Assembly: GCF_000729995.1 (NCBI RefSeq)
Contig: NZ_JNFG01000199.1
Location: forward strand, 620,001 to 684,000
Source of the DNA: Caballeronia sordidicola
Lineage (GTDB): Bacteria > Pseudomonadota > Gammaproteobacteria > Burkholderiales > Burkholderiaceae
DNA: 64,000 bases
Reading direction: 5' to 3'
The notes under the pieces are model-generated. The model had not been told where the DNA came from. It made no database searches and was given only the letters and a program-made list of their open reading frames with translations. A program made the position numbers and the translations under genes. Of the stretch, positions 1 to 9,451 are shown in pieces (the first letter of the stretch is position 1; each line of letters begins with the position of its first letter).

Positions 1-1758
<1,758 letters not shown>

Positions 1759-1785
1759 TCTGTTGTTCTCCGTGTCCTTCGAGGT

Positions 1786-3291
1786 TCAGGATGCAGTCAC
1801 TGCGCGTACGTCGAGCGCCGCTTTCGGCAACGGATTGTCCGGACGTGTCTCGAGCCAAAAGCGATGCAATGTGTTCTTCGCGGCTTCGAGCCGGTAGTTG
1901 CTCGACGCGCGCATATCGGACAACGGCGCGTAATCCTTCGCGAGCGCGAGCATGGCTGCCTGCGCGGTGGCTTCGTGCCAGTCGGCGTCGCGCAGTACCG
2001 CTTCAACGTGCGTCGCGCGCTTAGGCGTGGCGGCCATTCCGCCGAACGCGATGCGCGGATCGCGAATGATGTTGCCGTCAGCTATAAACGAGAGCGCCGC
2101 ACACACCGCCGAGATATCCGAGTCGAAACGCTTGGACAACTTATAAGTACGGAATTGCAGATTCGCGCGTACGCCAGTGCGCGTGGGCACTTTCAACCCG
2201 AGAACGAATTCGTGCTCGGCCATGTCCTTCTTCTGATAGGCCAGATAAAGGTCTTCGAGAGGCATCTCGCGCTCGATGTCGTTTCCGCGAACGACTACGT
2301 GCGCGCCGAGCGCGATCAGGCCGGGCATGGAATCGCCAATCGGTGAACCGTTCGCGATGTTGCCGCCGAGCGTACCTGCGTTGCGGATTGGCAGCGACGC
2401 GAAGCGCTTCCACATTTCCTTCAGTTCGGGATAGTGCTTCGCGAGTTCCTCGTATGCTTTTTCAACCGTGACACCCGCACCGATTTCGATCCAGTCATCC
2501 GACGTTTCGATCTTCTGCAGCGCGCTGATTCGCCCGACGTAGACGATGTCGCCGAGATCGCGCATGAGTTTGGTGACCCACAAGCCGATGTCGGTGCTGC
2601 CGGACAGAATGCGCGTCGACGGTTCTGCGGCCTTGATGCGCGCGAGTTCGTCAACGGTGCGCGGCGCTTCGAAACGCTGGCCCGCGTGTTCGTATCGGAA
2701 CGTGTCTTCGCGTTCGAGCGTGGCGAGCGTGCGGGACAGCGCGGCGACATCGACCGGCGTTTTGGGCGCCGGGACTTCGAACATCCGCACCGCCGCGTCG
2801 ACGATAGGCCGGTAGCCGGTGCAACGGCACAGGTTGCCGGTCAGCGCGTCGGAGATGTCCGCGCGTGACGGTACGGTTTTGTTCGCGCATGAATGTTCGT
2901 GGCCGTGCTTCTCGTATAACGACCACATCGACATCACGAAGCCCGGTGTGCAGAAGCCGCACTGCGAGCCGTGGCATTCGACCATGGCTTCTTGCACGGG
3001 ATGCAGCGAACCGTCCGGCTGACGCAGGTCTTCGACGGTGAACAGCGCTTTGCCGTCGAGCGTCGGCAGGAACTGAATGCACGCGTTGACCGCCTTGAAG
3101 CTGACGCCGCCTGCTTCATCTCGTTCGCCCAAAACGACCGTGCACGCACCGCAATCGCCTTCGGCGCAGCCCTCTTTCGTACCGGTGCAGAGCGCGTCTT
3201 CGCGCAGGTACTGGAGGACTGTGCGCGTGACGTCTGCGTCGCTGACTTCGCGGATCGCGTTGCGGTGGTAGAAGCGGATAGGCTGGCTCAT
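1786..3291 (-). CDS. xdhA: Xanthine dehydrogenase, iron-sulfur/FAD subunit
   Basis: Small subunit of xanthine dehydrogenase, 501 aa; passes electrons from the molybdenum site through two [2Fe-2S] clusters to FAD and NAD+. Cluster ligands are visible: Cys42, Cys47, Cys50 and Cys71 (motif GCAEGDCGAC) and Cys111, Cys114, Cys155 and Cys157 (QCGFCTPG and LCRCTGY). The FAD-binding half follows, with GSTDIGL near residue 230 and NAGTLGGNIANGSP near 310. The frame stays open to 3432, but family alignment and the sequence MSQPIRFYHR favour the ATG at 3291. It is the first gene of the xdhAB operon; the promoter should lie in the 775-base gap upstream. Confidence 0.95.
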   Translation of the reverse strand: MSQPIRFYHRNAIREVSDADVTRTVLQYLREDALCTGTKEGCAEGDCGACTVVLGERDEAGGVSFKAVNACIQFLPTLDGKALFTVEDLRQPDGSLHPVQEAMVECHGSQCGFCTPGFVMSMWSLYEKHGHEHSCANKTVPSRADISDALTGNLCRCTGYRPIVDAAVRMFEVPAPKTPVDVAALSRTLATLEREDTFRYEHAGQRFEAPRTVDELARIKAAEPSTRILSGSTDIGLWVTKLMRDLGDIVYVGRISALQKIETSDDWIEIGAGVTVEKAYEELAKHYPELKEMWKRFASLPIRNAGTLGGNIANGSPIGDSMPGLIALGAHVVVRGNDIEREMPLEDLYLAYQKKDMAEHEFVLGLKVPTRTGVRANLQFRTYKLSKRFDSDISAVCAALSFIADGNIIRDPRIAFGGMAATPKRATHVEAVLRDADWHEATAQAAMLALAKDYAPLSDMRASSNYRLEAAKNTLHRFWLETRPDNPLPKAALDVRAVTAS

Positions 3292-4066
3292 GTCTCGGTG
3301 CTCGCGTTGGTTTGCGTTGCTGCTTTTTGGGGGGCGTTCTGGCGTCGGGTCGTGGTTGTAGCGTCGTTGCGCGGGTTTTCCCGGCTGGCCTGACCGCTGC
3401 CTCAGTGACGGTTCGAAAAGTATCACTGTCAATATTTAGAACCCATAGCGGGGAAGATATGGGCGTCATATCGCCGCGGCGATAAGTCACGGGCGGTGGG
3501 ATGTCGACGCGTCTTTCGGGAATGTAATGTGGACAACGCCCGCTGCTAGTGGTCGCCGCGGCGCGCGTCTGAACTCAAGTTCGAATCCGTGCTACCACAG
3601 CCAAACCAACGATCATCCCCTCACGGCCAACGTCATCGCGCAAAACGTATTGCCACCCACGACCACCGCGCTGGTTGCACGCTGACCTAGTCCCGAGCGT
3701 GACGATCCTTTGTCCCCGGGCCGCGTCGTCATCAACATTCGATGCACGAAACTTGGCTCCTGGTTGATTTCCGATACGGCCATCCGGAGGGCAACACCTC
3801 CAGTGTTTGCTACGACGACGGCGAGTTCATCGACGTAACGCCGATCGTTTGTATCGCAATGTATCTGCGAGGCGCGTGGACACATAACGTTGCACCCCAG
3901 TGCATGCCGGACACAAGCCAGATACGTCCAGGCCGTCTAATACATTCACGCCAGCCACGCTTCACGGCGGATTCGAATCCAGTCCAACGCAAATCCGACT
4001 CGATTCAGCTTCGACCACTTAACACGCGAACCGATGTTTGCGGAAACAGACTCTCAAGAGGAAATC
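3292..4066. other. Intergenic region between xdhA and the first DUF4148 gene
   Basis: 775 bases without a convincing gene. It must hold the xdhAB promoter (minus strand). Its right part contains the first copy of a promoter-like element shared with the gene at 4746 (separate entry). A 152-codon frame at 3742-4200 runs through that element and into the next gene in another frame, and is not believed. Confidence 0.6.
3848..3950 (+). promoter_or_regulatory. Promoter-like element A with 10-bp-spaced GTATC repeats
   Basis: GTATC occurs at 3851 and again at 3861, a 10-base direct repeat. GGACACAAG follows at 3909 and TAATAC at 3939. The same features in the same order and almost the same spacing occur at 4600-4700; GTATC to TAAT is 88 bases in both. 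Half-sites repeated every 10 bases suit an OmpR/PhoB-type regulator, and no good -35 is seen, which suits an activated promoter. Both points are inference. Confidence 0.55.
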
Positions 4067-4381
4067 ATGAAACTCGTTCAATCGCTGATCATTGCCGCTG
4101 TCGTTGCCATCCCGGCCGTGTCGTTCGCTCAATCGAACGAACCCCTTACCCGGGCCGAAGTGCGCGCTCAACTGATTCAACTGGAAAAAGCCGGCTATAA
4201 CCCCACTGGCGACCAGACGCAATATCCGCAGAACATTCAAGCGGCGCAAGCGCGGATAGACGCGGCGAACGGCGTATCAGCAGCATCGTATGGCTCGTCG
4301 ACCAGCGGTACGGCTGCGGCAAGTTCACGCGCGACAGGGTCTGACGTGAACGGTCTCGGCCCGATCTACGCGCGTCCCTGA
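4067..4381 (+). CDS. DUF4148 secreted small protein
   Basis: 104 aa. It begins with a Sec signal peptide (MKLVQSLIIAAVVAIPAVSFA, about 21 residues) and then the DUF4148 signature LTRAEVRAQLIQLEKAGYNP, followed by a Ser/Ala/Gly-rich tail. The family is a large Burkholderiales group of periplasmic proteins of unknown function. The ATG at 4067 is chosen because AGAGGA precedes it and the signal peptide starts there; the upstream in-frame start at 4034 would spoil the leader. It lies 128 bases downstream of the TAATAC of promoter element A, and a perfect hairpin follows its stop. Confidence 0.85.
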   Translation: MKLVQSLIIAAVVAIPAVSFAQSNEPLTRAEVRAQLIQLEKAGYNPTGDQTQYPQNIQAAQARIDAANGVSAASYGSSTSGTAAASSRATGSDVNGLGPIYARP

Positions 4382-4407
4382 GTCAAAGGCTGCGCTCTCG
4401 CAGTAAA

Positions 4408-4469
4408 GAACGAAGCAGGGCCTTAACCATCGGAATTCGTGCTCCGATGGTTAAGGCCCTGCTTCGTTC
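4408..4469. repeat. Perfect 27-bp inverted repeat with 8-base loop
   Basis: Arms at 4408-4434 and 4443-4469 are exact reverse complements, separated by ATTCGTGC. It starts 26 bases after the first DUF4148 stop. No T-run follows on either strand, so it is not a standard intrinsic terminator. It could be an mRNA-stabilising or transcription-blocking hairpin, or a small mobile repeat. Confidence 0.9.
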
Positions 4470-4599
4470 CAGGGTTGTGTTCGTTACGTCGGGGCGCATG
4501 CATCCCCCGAGTACCCAATGGATTTCCTCGGCCGCTCAGACGCGACCAACCGGTGTGTGGGATGTGCCTCTTCGGCCCGTTACAGCGTCACCTCGCGGA

Positions 4600-4700
4600 T
4601 TTGTATCGCAACGTATCTGAGCGTCGCATCGATACAAAGCATTGGATTTCCACGGTTTTATGGACACAAACCGGATACCTGCAGGCGTTCTAATGCATCA
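4600..4700 (+). promoter_or_regulatory. Promoter-like element B, near-copy of element A
   Basis: TTTGTATC begins at 4600; GTATC repeats at 4603 and 4613. An inverted partner GATACAAA lies at 4631, GGACACAAA at 4662, GGATAC at 4673 and TAATGC at 4691. The ATG of the next DUF4148 gene is 55 bases beyond TAATGC. The likeness to element A suggests co-regulation of the two genes. Confidence 0.55.
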
Positions 4701-4745
4701 ACGCCGGATGCACCGGCACTGATCAAACCTTCTCAGGAGAGTTAC

Positions 4746-4988
4746 ATGAAACGCTCAATGATTGCCTTGGCTTTTGCTGCATGCGCAGTGTCGGGTTGGG
4801 CCCATGCCGCCGGCACGGATGGGTCGGCCGGCGAAGCAGCCAGCAATGTTCAGACACAGCAATGGTCGCCGAGCCGCGACATCATTGCCCCCAAGACCCG
4901 CACGCAAGTTCGTCAGGAACTGGTTCAAGCGGAGCGGGACGGACAGCTCGCTCGCCTTAACAGCACGTTGTATCGGGGAGGCATGTGA
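4746..4988 (+). CDS. DUF4148-type secreted small protein
   Basis: 80 aa. A signal peptide (MKRSMIALAFAACAVSGWAHA) precedes a short mature part containing TRTQVRQELVQAERDGQL, which matches the DUF4148 core (T-R-x-x-V-R-x-E-L). The start is the ATG at 4746 behind CAGGAGAG; a longer frame from 4518 lacks a leader and crosses promoter element B. Probably periplasmic, function unknown. Its promoter is nearly identical in layout to that of the gene at 4067, so the pair are likely paralogues under one regulator. Confidence 0.85.
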   Translation: MKRSMIALAFAACAVSGWAHAAGTDGSAGEAASNVQTQQWSPSRDIIAPKTRTQVRQELVQAERDGQLARLNSTLYRGGM

Positions 4989-5101
4989 CTAAGCATTCGT
5001 CATCGAATTATTTCAGTTAGTAGAACCTAGCTCAATAAATTTCATAGCATTCGACCAGTCAAAAAGATCGACCTGCACTACTCCCTACTAGAGGTTTCAC
5101 C

Positions 5102-5389
5102 ATGAACAAACATTTTATCGGCGTGGCAATCATCGCAATCAGTACAGCAATCGCCGCCCCCGCATTTGCCAGCAGCGGCTATGGTCCGGTGCCTCACTAC
5201 AACCCGATCGTCGGCGCCCCCTCGTCGCAACGTGGTCAAAGTGCACAGACCGTCCGCGCCGAATTTGCCAGCGCTGAGACCAACGTCGACATCGCCAGGC
5301 AGTCGTTTGGCGGCGTAAGCGAAACCCGTTCGCAATCGGGCATGCGCGAACTGGCGGATGCCCCCCGTACGCCCTATTTACATCACTGA
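5102..5389 (+). CDS. DUF4148-like secreted small protein
   Basis: 95 aa with a clear signal peptide (MNKHFIGVAIIAISTAIAAPAFA). The mature part contains SAQTVRAEFASAETN, a degenerate form of the DUF4148 core T-x-x-x-V-R-x-E-L, then a polar tail. It is the third small exported protein in a row, but its 113-base upstream gap lacks the GTATC promoter element, so it may be regulated differently. SD-like sequence CTAGAGG lies about 7 bases before the ATG. Function unknown. Confidence 0.75.
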   Translation: MNKHFIGVAIIAISTAIAAPAFASSGYGPVPHYNPIVGAPSSQRGQSAQTVRAEFASAETNVDIARQSFGGVSETRSQSGMRELADAPRTPYLHH

Positions 5390-5428
5390 ACTGAACTGAA
5401 CGCAACGCAACCAAACAAGGAGTCAACC

Positions 5429-5845
5429 ATGGCACAAGTTGAAAAAGTACTTTATACCGGCAAGACCCACACTACGGGTGGTCGTGACGGTGCGTCCCAC
5501 AGCGATGACGGCCGTCTGGACATCGCCCTTTCCGCTCCTGGCAGCAAAGGCGCCGGCACTAATCCCGAGCAACTGCTCGCGGCAGGCTGGTCTGCCTGTT
5601 TTATCGGCGCAATGGGTCTTGCCGCAGCCAAATTAAAGCTTGCCCTGCCCGCCGGCACGGCAGTCGACGCTGAAGTGGACCTGGGTACGATTGCGGGCGC
5701 GTATTTCCTCCAGGCGCGGCTGAATGTCAGCCTTCCCGGTCTGGACCGTGAAGTCGCCCAATCTCTCGCCGATGCCGCGCACCAAACCTGTCCCTATTCC
5801 AAAGCTTTAAGCGGCAACATCGACATCGTGATCACGGTTGTCTGA
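5429..5845 (+). CDS. ohr: Organic hydroperoxide resistance protein (Ohr, OsmC family)
   Basis: 138 aa, the usual Ohr length. A thiol peroxidase that reduces organic and fatty-acid hydroperoxides with lipoamide as reductant. Both reactive cysteines are present: Cys57 in GWSACFIGA and Cys121 in HQTCPYSKA. Arg19 and Glu47, which orient the peroxide, are also there. AAGGAG precedes the ATG by 8 bases. An ohrR regulator is not adjacent and no obvious OhrR site is seen, so control is unclear. It follows the secreted-protein genes by 39 bases and could share their transcript. Confidence 0.93.
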   Translation: MAQVEKVLYTGKTHTTGGRDGASHSDDGRLDIALSAPGSKGAGTNPEQLLAAGWSACFIGAMGLAAAKLKLALPAGTAVDAEVDLGTIAGAYFLQARLNVSLPGLDREVAQSLADAAHQTCPYSKALSGNIDIVITVV

Positions 5846-6206
5846 GCCAGACGCGTTCCCTTTGCGGCATCGCTCCGCGGTCAAGCCGGTTCGATGCCAC
5901 ACTGGAACCCATGTCACCGGGCAGCCGTGCATCGGGCCGCCCGTAAGAATTCGTTAAAATCCGGGCGGCGTAACGCCCCCGCATCTGCCAGACTGGTGAT
6001 CAAACACTCTGCTGCCTCGTCACCACCTTCACTCGCGGCCTCGGGCTCACCATGGCGCGCAGCCTTCTTCCGTCCGCCGCGACGAAACCCCAGCATGCAC
6101 ACCCAATCCGGCCGGCATCCACATTCCATTCAGCTTGCCGCCTATACCGTCGTGCACGAACTTGGCTTTTGCTATATTCCCAGTTTCCTCTGGCAACCTT
6201 TCAATC
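5846..6206. other. Intergenic region after ohr
   Basis: 361 bases. Frames crossing it overlap each other and the next gene and look like chance GC-rich frames. No hairpin terminator or clear promoter was recognised. Confidence 0.4.
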
Positions 6207-6659
6207 ATGCGAGTCGGCCGTCCGGTTCAAGCCCTGCCTCATCCGAATTGCGACTATTGCGGCGCAAAGGCCTCGCTTGTGCGGCCCGGAGAGACCGCTT
6301 ACCCGTATCAAGACGGGCACGGGCCGCTATGGCTATGCGCACCTTGCGAGGCCTGGATCGGGATATTCGCGCGCAGTACGCGCAACCTCCCGCTCGGCCG
6401 GCTGGCGAACGCCGAATTGCGGGAATCGAAAGCAAAACTCCACGCCGCACTGGAACCCATGGCGGAGGCAAAGGCCAGGCGCGACGGCGTCAGCATCTTT
6501 GAGGCAAGGTCAAAGGGCTATAAGTGGCTGGCCGGGGAACTGAAAATAGAGCCGAAAGCCTGCAACATTAATTTGCTCGACCTCGAGCAATGCAAGGCGG
6601 CAGTCAGCGTAATCGAACAATTCGAACAAAATCGCCGGGCTGTCACCCCTTCAGAATAA
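6207..6659 (+). CDS. Zinc-finger-containing hypothetical protein (DUF3268-like)
   Basis: 150 aa. The N-terminus has two CxxC pairs, Cys15/Cys18 (NCDYCGA) and Cys44/Cys47 (LCAPCEAW), spaced as in a four-cysteine zinc ribbon, as in proteins with a DUF3268 zinc-finger domain. The remainder is helical and charged. Such genes are common in Burkholderia accessory regions but have no assigned role; nucleic-acid binding is a guess. The ATG at 6207 is preferred to upstream 6135 because the recognisable domain begins soon after it. The next hypothetical gene follows after 21 bases and may be co-transcribed. Confidence 0.7.
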   Translation: MRVGRPVQALPHPNCDYCGAKASLVRPGETAYPYQDGHGPLWLCAPCEAWIGIFARSTRNLPLGRLANAELRESKAKLHAALEPMAEAKARRDGVSIFEARSKGYKWLAGELKIEPKACNINLLDLEQCKAAVSVIEQFEQNRRAVTPSE

Positions 6660-6680
6660 CCGCGACCTGTACGTTAACCT

Positions 6681-7169
6681 GTGGACAACTCTCCCGACGA
6701 CTCCATGGCCCGACCCCTACCGTTTAACCGCAGCGCACAAGCAACGCGTGTCCGCCTGTCTAAAATGCAGCTTCTTCCGATGCCCAGGACGGAGGCGGAC
6801 ACACTTTCATTGCACGCTCACTGCGCACTTCAGGCGCTGCGCGACGGCGCCGGATGGATCGCCGGAACCCAATCCCTTGCAGAAGTCCTGATCCTGACGG
6901 CGTACGTCGCCGAAGCGGGATACGGACAAATCAGCCGCGAGGCGTGGCTGCAGAGCGAGGCAGCGCTTAACGCCGCGTTTGCGCAAGGCCACGCTACGGG
7001 CGTCTGGAAACTGGACAACGCAAACTGTGAACAGCTCGCCAGCGTGGTGTGCGTGCACGATGCGCAACTCCACAGCGCGCCGCTGGGCGTACTCGCTGCA
7101 GCGAGCGAGCGGCTAGAGCGCCTGAAGGCTGGCGAAGCGGACCCGATGCCCAAACTAAAGAGGGCATGA
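6681..7169 (+). CDS. Hypothetical protein, helical
   Basis: 162 aa if begun at the GTG at 6681; ATGs at 6705 and 6765 are alternatives and none has a convincing ribosome site. The central part (HAHCALQALRDG, LAEVLILTAYVAEAGYG) is Ala/Leu-rich and helical, with scattered Cys but no metal motif. I do not recognise a named domain. It lies 21 bases behind the zinc-finger gene in the same direction, so the two may be one unit. Codon choice resembles the neighbours, which supports a real gene. Confidence 0.6.
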   Translation: MDNSPDDSMARPLPFNRSAQATRVRLSKMQLLPMPRTEADTLSLHAHCALQALRDGAGWIAGTQSLAEVLILTAYVAEAGYGQISREAWLQSEAALNAAFAQGHATGVWKLDNANCEQLASVVCVHDAQLHSAPLGVLAAASERLERLKAGEADPMPKLKRA

Positions 7170-7457
7170 ACAGGAAAATCCGAATTTTGCTTGGGCTACT
7201 GTCTGACGGATTCGCCACGCCATCCGCAAGGCATTTGCATTGCTCGCAGGAGCGGGTTTCCACTGTGTCAAATCTTCACAACACTGCATGCGTCCTTCAT
7301 GAAATAAAGTGACATAGGTCATATCAAAATGATTAAATTGACCAAGCTGATTCCGATATGACAGGACTTGCACCGCGCGCAGGGCGTTGTCTAGTTGTGG
7401 ATTGGCATCTGTGAAGACCGGCCGGAGACGCGCCGGTCAAATCTAGCGAGAGCAACT

Positions 7458-8123
7458 ATGTCGCCTTGGTTAGCCGTCGCCTTAGGCGCTGGAGTTTTCA
7501 GCGCGGTCGTCAACGTAACTTGCAATGTAGTTGCTCGCAAGCGCAACTCAACACGTAGCGCCGCCGGGCGTGTTCACGCCGGTCGCCATACCGCACTGGC
7601 CGCGGCCATTACCCTCGAAGAGTTTGCCCACCGCTGTCAGGTGACCATCGATCGCGCGGAACGCCGTGACCTGTCGGAGCAGCGGCACGTTCAGATGGGC
7701 GACATAGAGATACCGCCCTTTGCATTTTCCAATGACGTTCAGTGGCGTGACCTCGACGCCGGAAAGGCATCGTACCTTCGCGCCTTCAGCGCCGATCAAA
7801 CGAACAACGCCGAGCGGATCCAATCGAACGATCGATGCCCGGATGTCGGCGAGTTCGCCGCATACATCAAAGGGCATTGCGCTGAATTCGGGCGGCGAGC
7901 CTGGCTGATGGCGGTTGAATTGCGCGAAGAAAACGAATTGGGCGCGGTCAAGGATCACGACTACCTGATCGAATTCGACGCCGCTCTCAGCCGATACACC
8001 GCATGGGAACAGCGCCACAAAGTCCGCAAAACCGAGAATGTCTCCACTCCGTCACACGTGACTCAAAGTCCGCACCGTTCTGGAAACAGAGGACGCGGAC
8101 TCGTCATGGGTGGCCCGGCGTAG
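7458..8123 (+). CDS. Hypothetical protein with N-terminal membrane segment
   Basis: 221 aa from the ATG at 7458. Residues about 3-25 (WLAVALGAGVFSAVVNVTCN) form a likely membrane anchor followed by Arg/Lys residues, which suggests the rest stays in the cytoplasm. The soluble part is polar and helical, with YLRAFSADQTNNAERI and HDYLIEFDAALSRY. No known domain recognised. The ORF could extend upstream to 7395, but that would put polar residues before the anchor. It stands alone, with a terminator-like hairpin downstream. Confidence 0.6.
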   Translation: MSPWLAVALGAGVFSAVVNVTCNVVARKRNSTRSAAGRVHAGRHTALAAAITLEEFAHRCQVTIDRAERRDLSEQRHVQMGDIEIPPFAFSNDVQWRDLDAGKASYLRAFSADQTNNAERIQSNDRCPDVGEFAAYIKGHCAEFGRRAWLMAVELREENELGAVKDHDYLIEFDAALSRYTAWEQRHKVRKTENVSTPSHVTQSPHRSGNRGRGLVMGGPA

Positions 8124-8514
8124 GTCTGCGCACGTGGTTGGTGATCAACGCTAATCCGCGTTCGGTGTGGCCGTGTGCGAGCCTCTCAGCCCGTGAGGAT
8201 AGGCTTCCCGTATATTCTCACCCGTAGCCGGGAGCCGCTCGCTCCGTTCTTACCATTGTCGAAACAAGAAATCACTTTGTTTCGAATTTTTGATTCGTAT
8301 GCCGAATTAAATCGACAATGAATAACGTGCGCCGCAGCCAATTGATTGCTGCCGGCAAAGCGATGACCTTGATAAAAGACTTTGCATTTTTCATCGCCTG
8401 GGTCTTGCTTGAACGCCCCGCTGCCGACATTGCCCTTCGCCCGCATCGCCTACGGAATTGTCGGCGTAAGGTAACCGCGCTATCGTTGCGGCAATTCAAA
8501 TTCATGAGGCGAAC
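8124..8514. other. Intergenic region before the ParB-like gene
   Basis: 391 bases without a believable gene. Its centre is AT-rich compared with its surroundings and contains nested inverted repeats (separate entry). The promoter of the ParB-like gene should lie in 8320-8510. Confidence 0.5.
8254..8320 (+). terminator. Nested inverted repeats; inner one resembles an intrinsic terminator
   Basis: Inner arms TCGAAACAA (8259-8267) and TTGTTTCGA (8277-8285) are perfect complements with a 9-base loop, followed by AATTTTT, a terminator layout for the plus strand. Outer arms CATTGTCGA (8254-8262) and TCGACAATG (8312-8320) are also perfect complements and overlap the inner left arm, so two alternative hairpins compete. 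Confidence 0.5.
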
Positions 8515-9138
8515 ATGGTCCTGCATCCCGACAATCACCTGATCCCCGCGAAACTCGCCGCATTGCGGCCCACGCAGATGACGGTGGGTTATCGCGAAGT
8601 CATCGCAAAGCGCGAGCACTGGAAAACGCTGAATAAGAAAGCACGCACCGAGGCCATTGCGTCTCACTGGTTTCCCGCCGTGCTCGGTCCCGAGAAGCTC
8701 TACTACATCGTCGACCATCATCACCTCGGGCTTGCGTTGCTCGAAGAAGGCGTCAAGGAAGTGAAGGTCGCCATGCTCAAGGACCTCTCGTGGCTGGATG
8801 AGGCAATCTTCTGGCGCATGATGGAGCACAACCAATGGGTTCATCCGTTCGGTGCGGACGGTTCGCGATACGATTTCGAGCATCTCCCCAAGATAGTGAC
8901 CGGGCTGACGGACGATCCGTATAGAAGTCTCGCCGGCGAACTGCGCCGCGTGGGTGGCTTCGCCAAGGACGCGACGCCGTTCAGCGAATTCCTGTGGGCT
9001 GATTTCCTGCGTCCGCGGGTTGCGGAGAGCAAGATCCGCAAGAGCTTTGCGAAGGCGCTGGATCAGGCCAAAGCCGTCGCGCACACGCCAGAGGCACGCT
9101 ATCTGCCGGGTTGGTCCGGGCTGACCGAAAGCCGGTGA
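8515..9138 (+). CDS. ParB-like nuclease-domain protein (ParBc_2 type), orphan
   Basis: 207 aa. It matches the putative ParB-like nuclease family: an N-terminal part with LRPTQMTVGYREVIAKR, then the core LYYIVDHHHLGLALLEEG with Asp67-His68-His69-His70, and a C-terminal half with WADFLRPRV. In ParB-fold enzymes this region is the nucleotide-handling site. GAGGCG precedes the ATG. There is no ParA partner and no parS-like site, so a role in chromosome partition is unlikely; the substrate is unknown. These orphan genes are scattered in Burkholderiales. It stands alone between two non-coding gaps. Confidence 0.8.
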   Translation: MVLHPDNHLIPAKLAALRPTQMTVGYREVIAKREHWKTLNKKARTEAIASHWFPAVLGPEKLYYIVDHHHLGLALLEEGVKEVKVAMLKDLSWLDEAIFWRMMEHNQWVHPFGADGSRYDFEHLPKIVTGLTDDPYRSLAGELRRVGGFAKDATPFSEFLWADFLRPRVAESKIRKSFAKALDQAKAVAHTPEARYLPGWSGLTESR

Positions 9139-9451
9139 CGGACCTGCGTCGGCACTGCACGGGTCGACGCAATCCATTGATAAACGGAATACGGGCACCC
9201 CGGCGCCGGCTCGTTTGATCGGGTCGTCCGCCGGGCCACGGCCGCAAACGAAATCTGCGTCAGAAACATATTCAGCGCAGGTTGGTTTCGAGCAAAAATG
9301 CGACAATCACACATCATTCATCTGAATTCACGAGTCCGATTACGGAACTGAAAGTATCTGGGGCGTCGTTAGTTTGCCGATCTTCCTCCGTGCAGGATTC
9401 CACCTGAATTCGCGGCGCCCCTTCCTGTCAAATAGAAAGCCGATTTCCGAA
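9139..9451. other. Intergenic region before the beta-propeller gene
   Basis: 313 bases; no supported gene on either strand. It should hold the promoter for the three-gene set that follows, but no clear -35/-10 pair was picked out. Confidence 0.4.

Noticed and set aside
3569..3602. Possible tRNA 3' end (TTCGAATCC followed by ACCACAGCCA)
   Set aside because: The flanking bases do not form a T-stem, and no acceptor or anticodon arm is found upstream.
3742..4200. 152-codon plus-strand frame
   Set aside because: Runs through the conserved promoter element and into the DUF4148 gene in another frame; no family resemblance.
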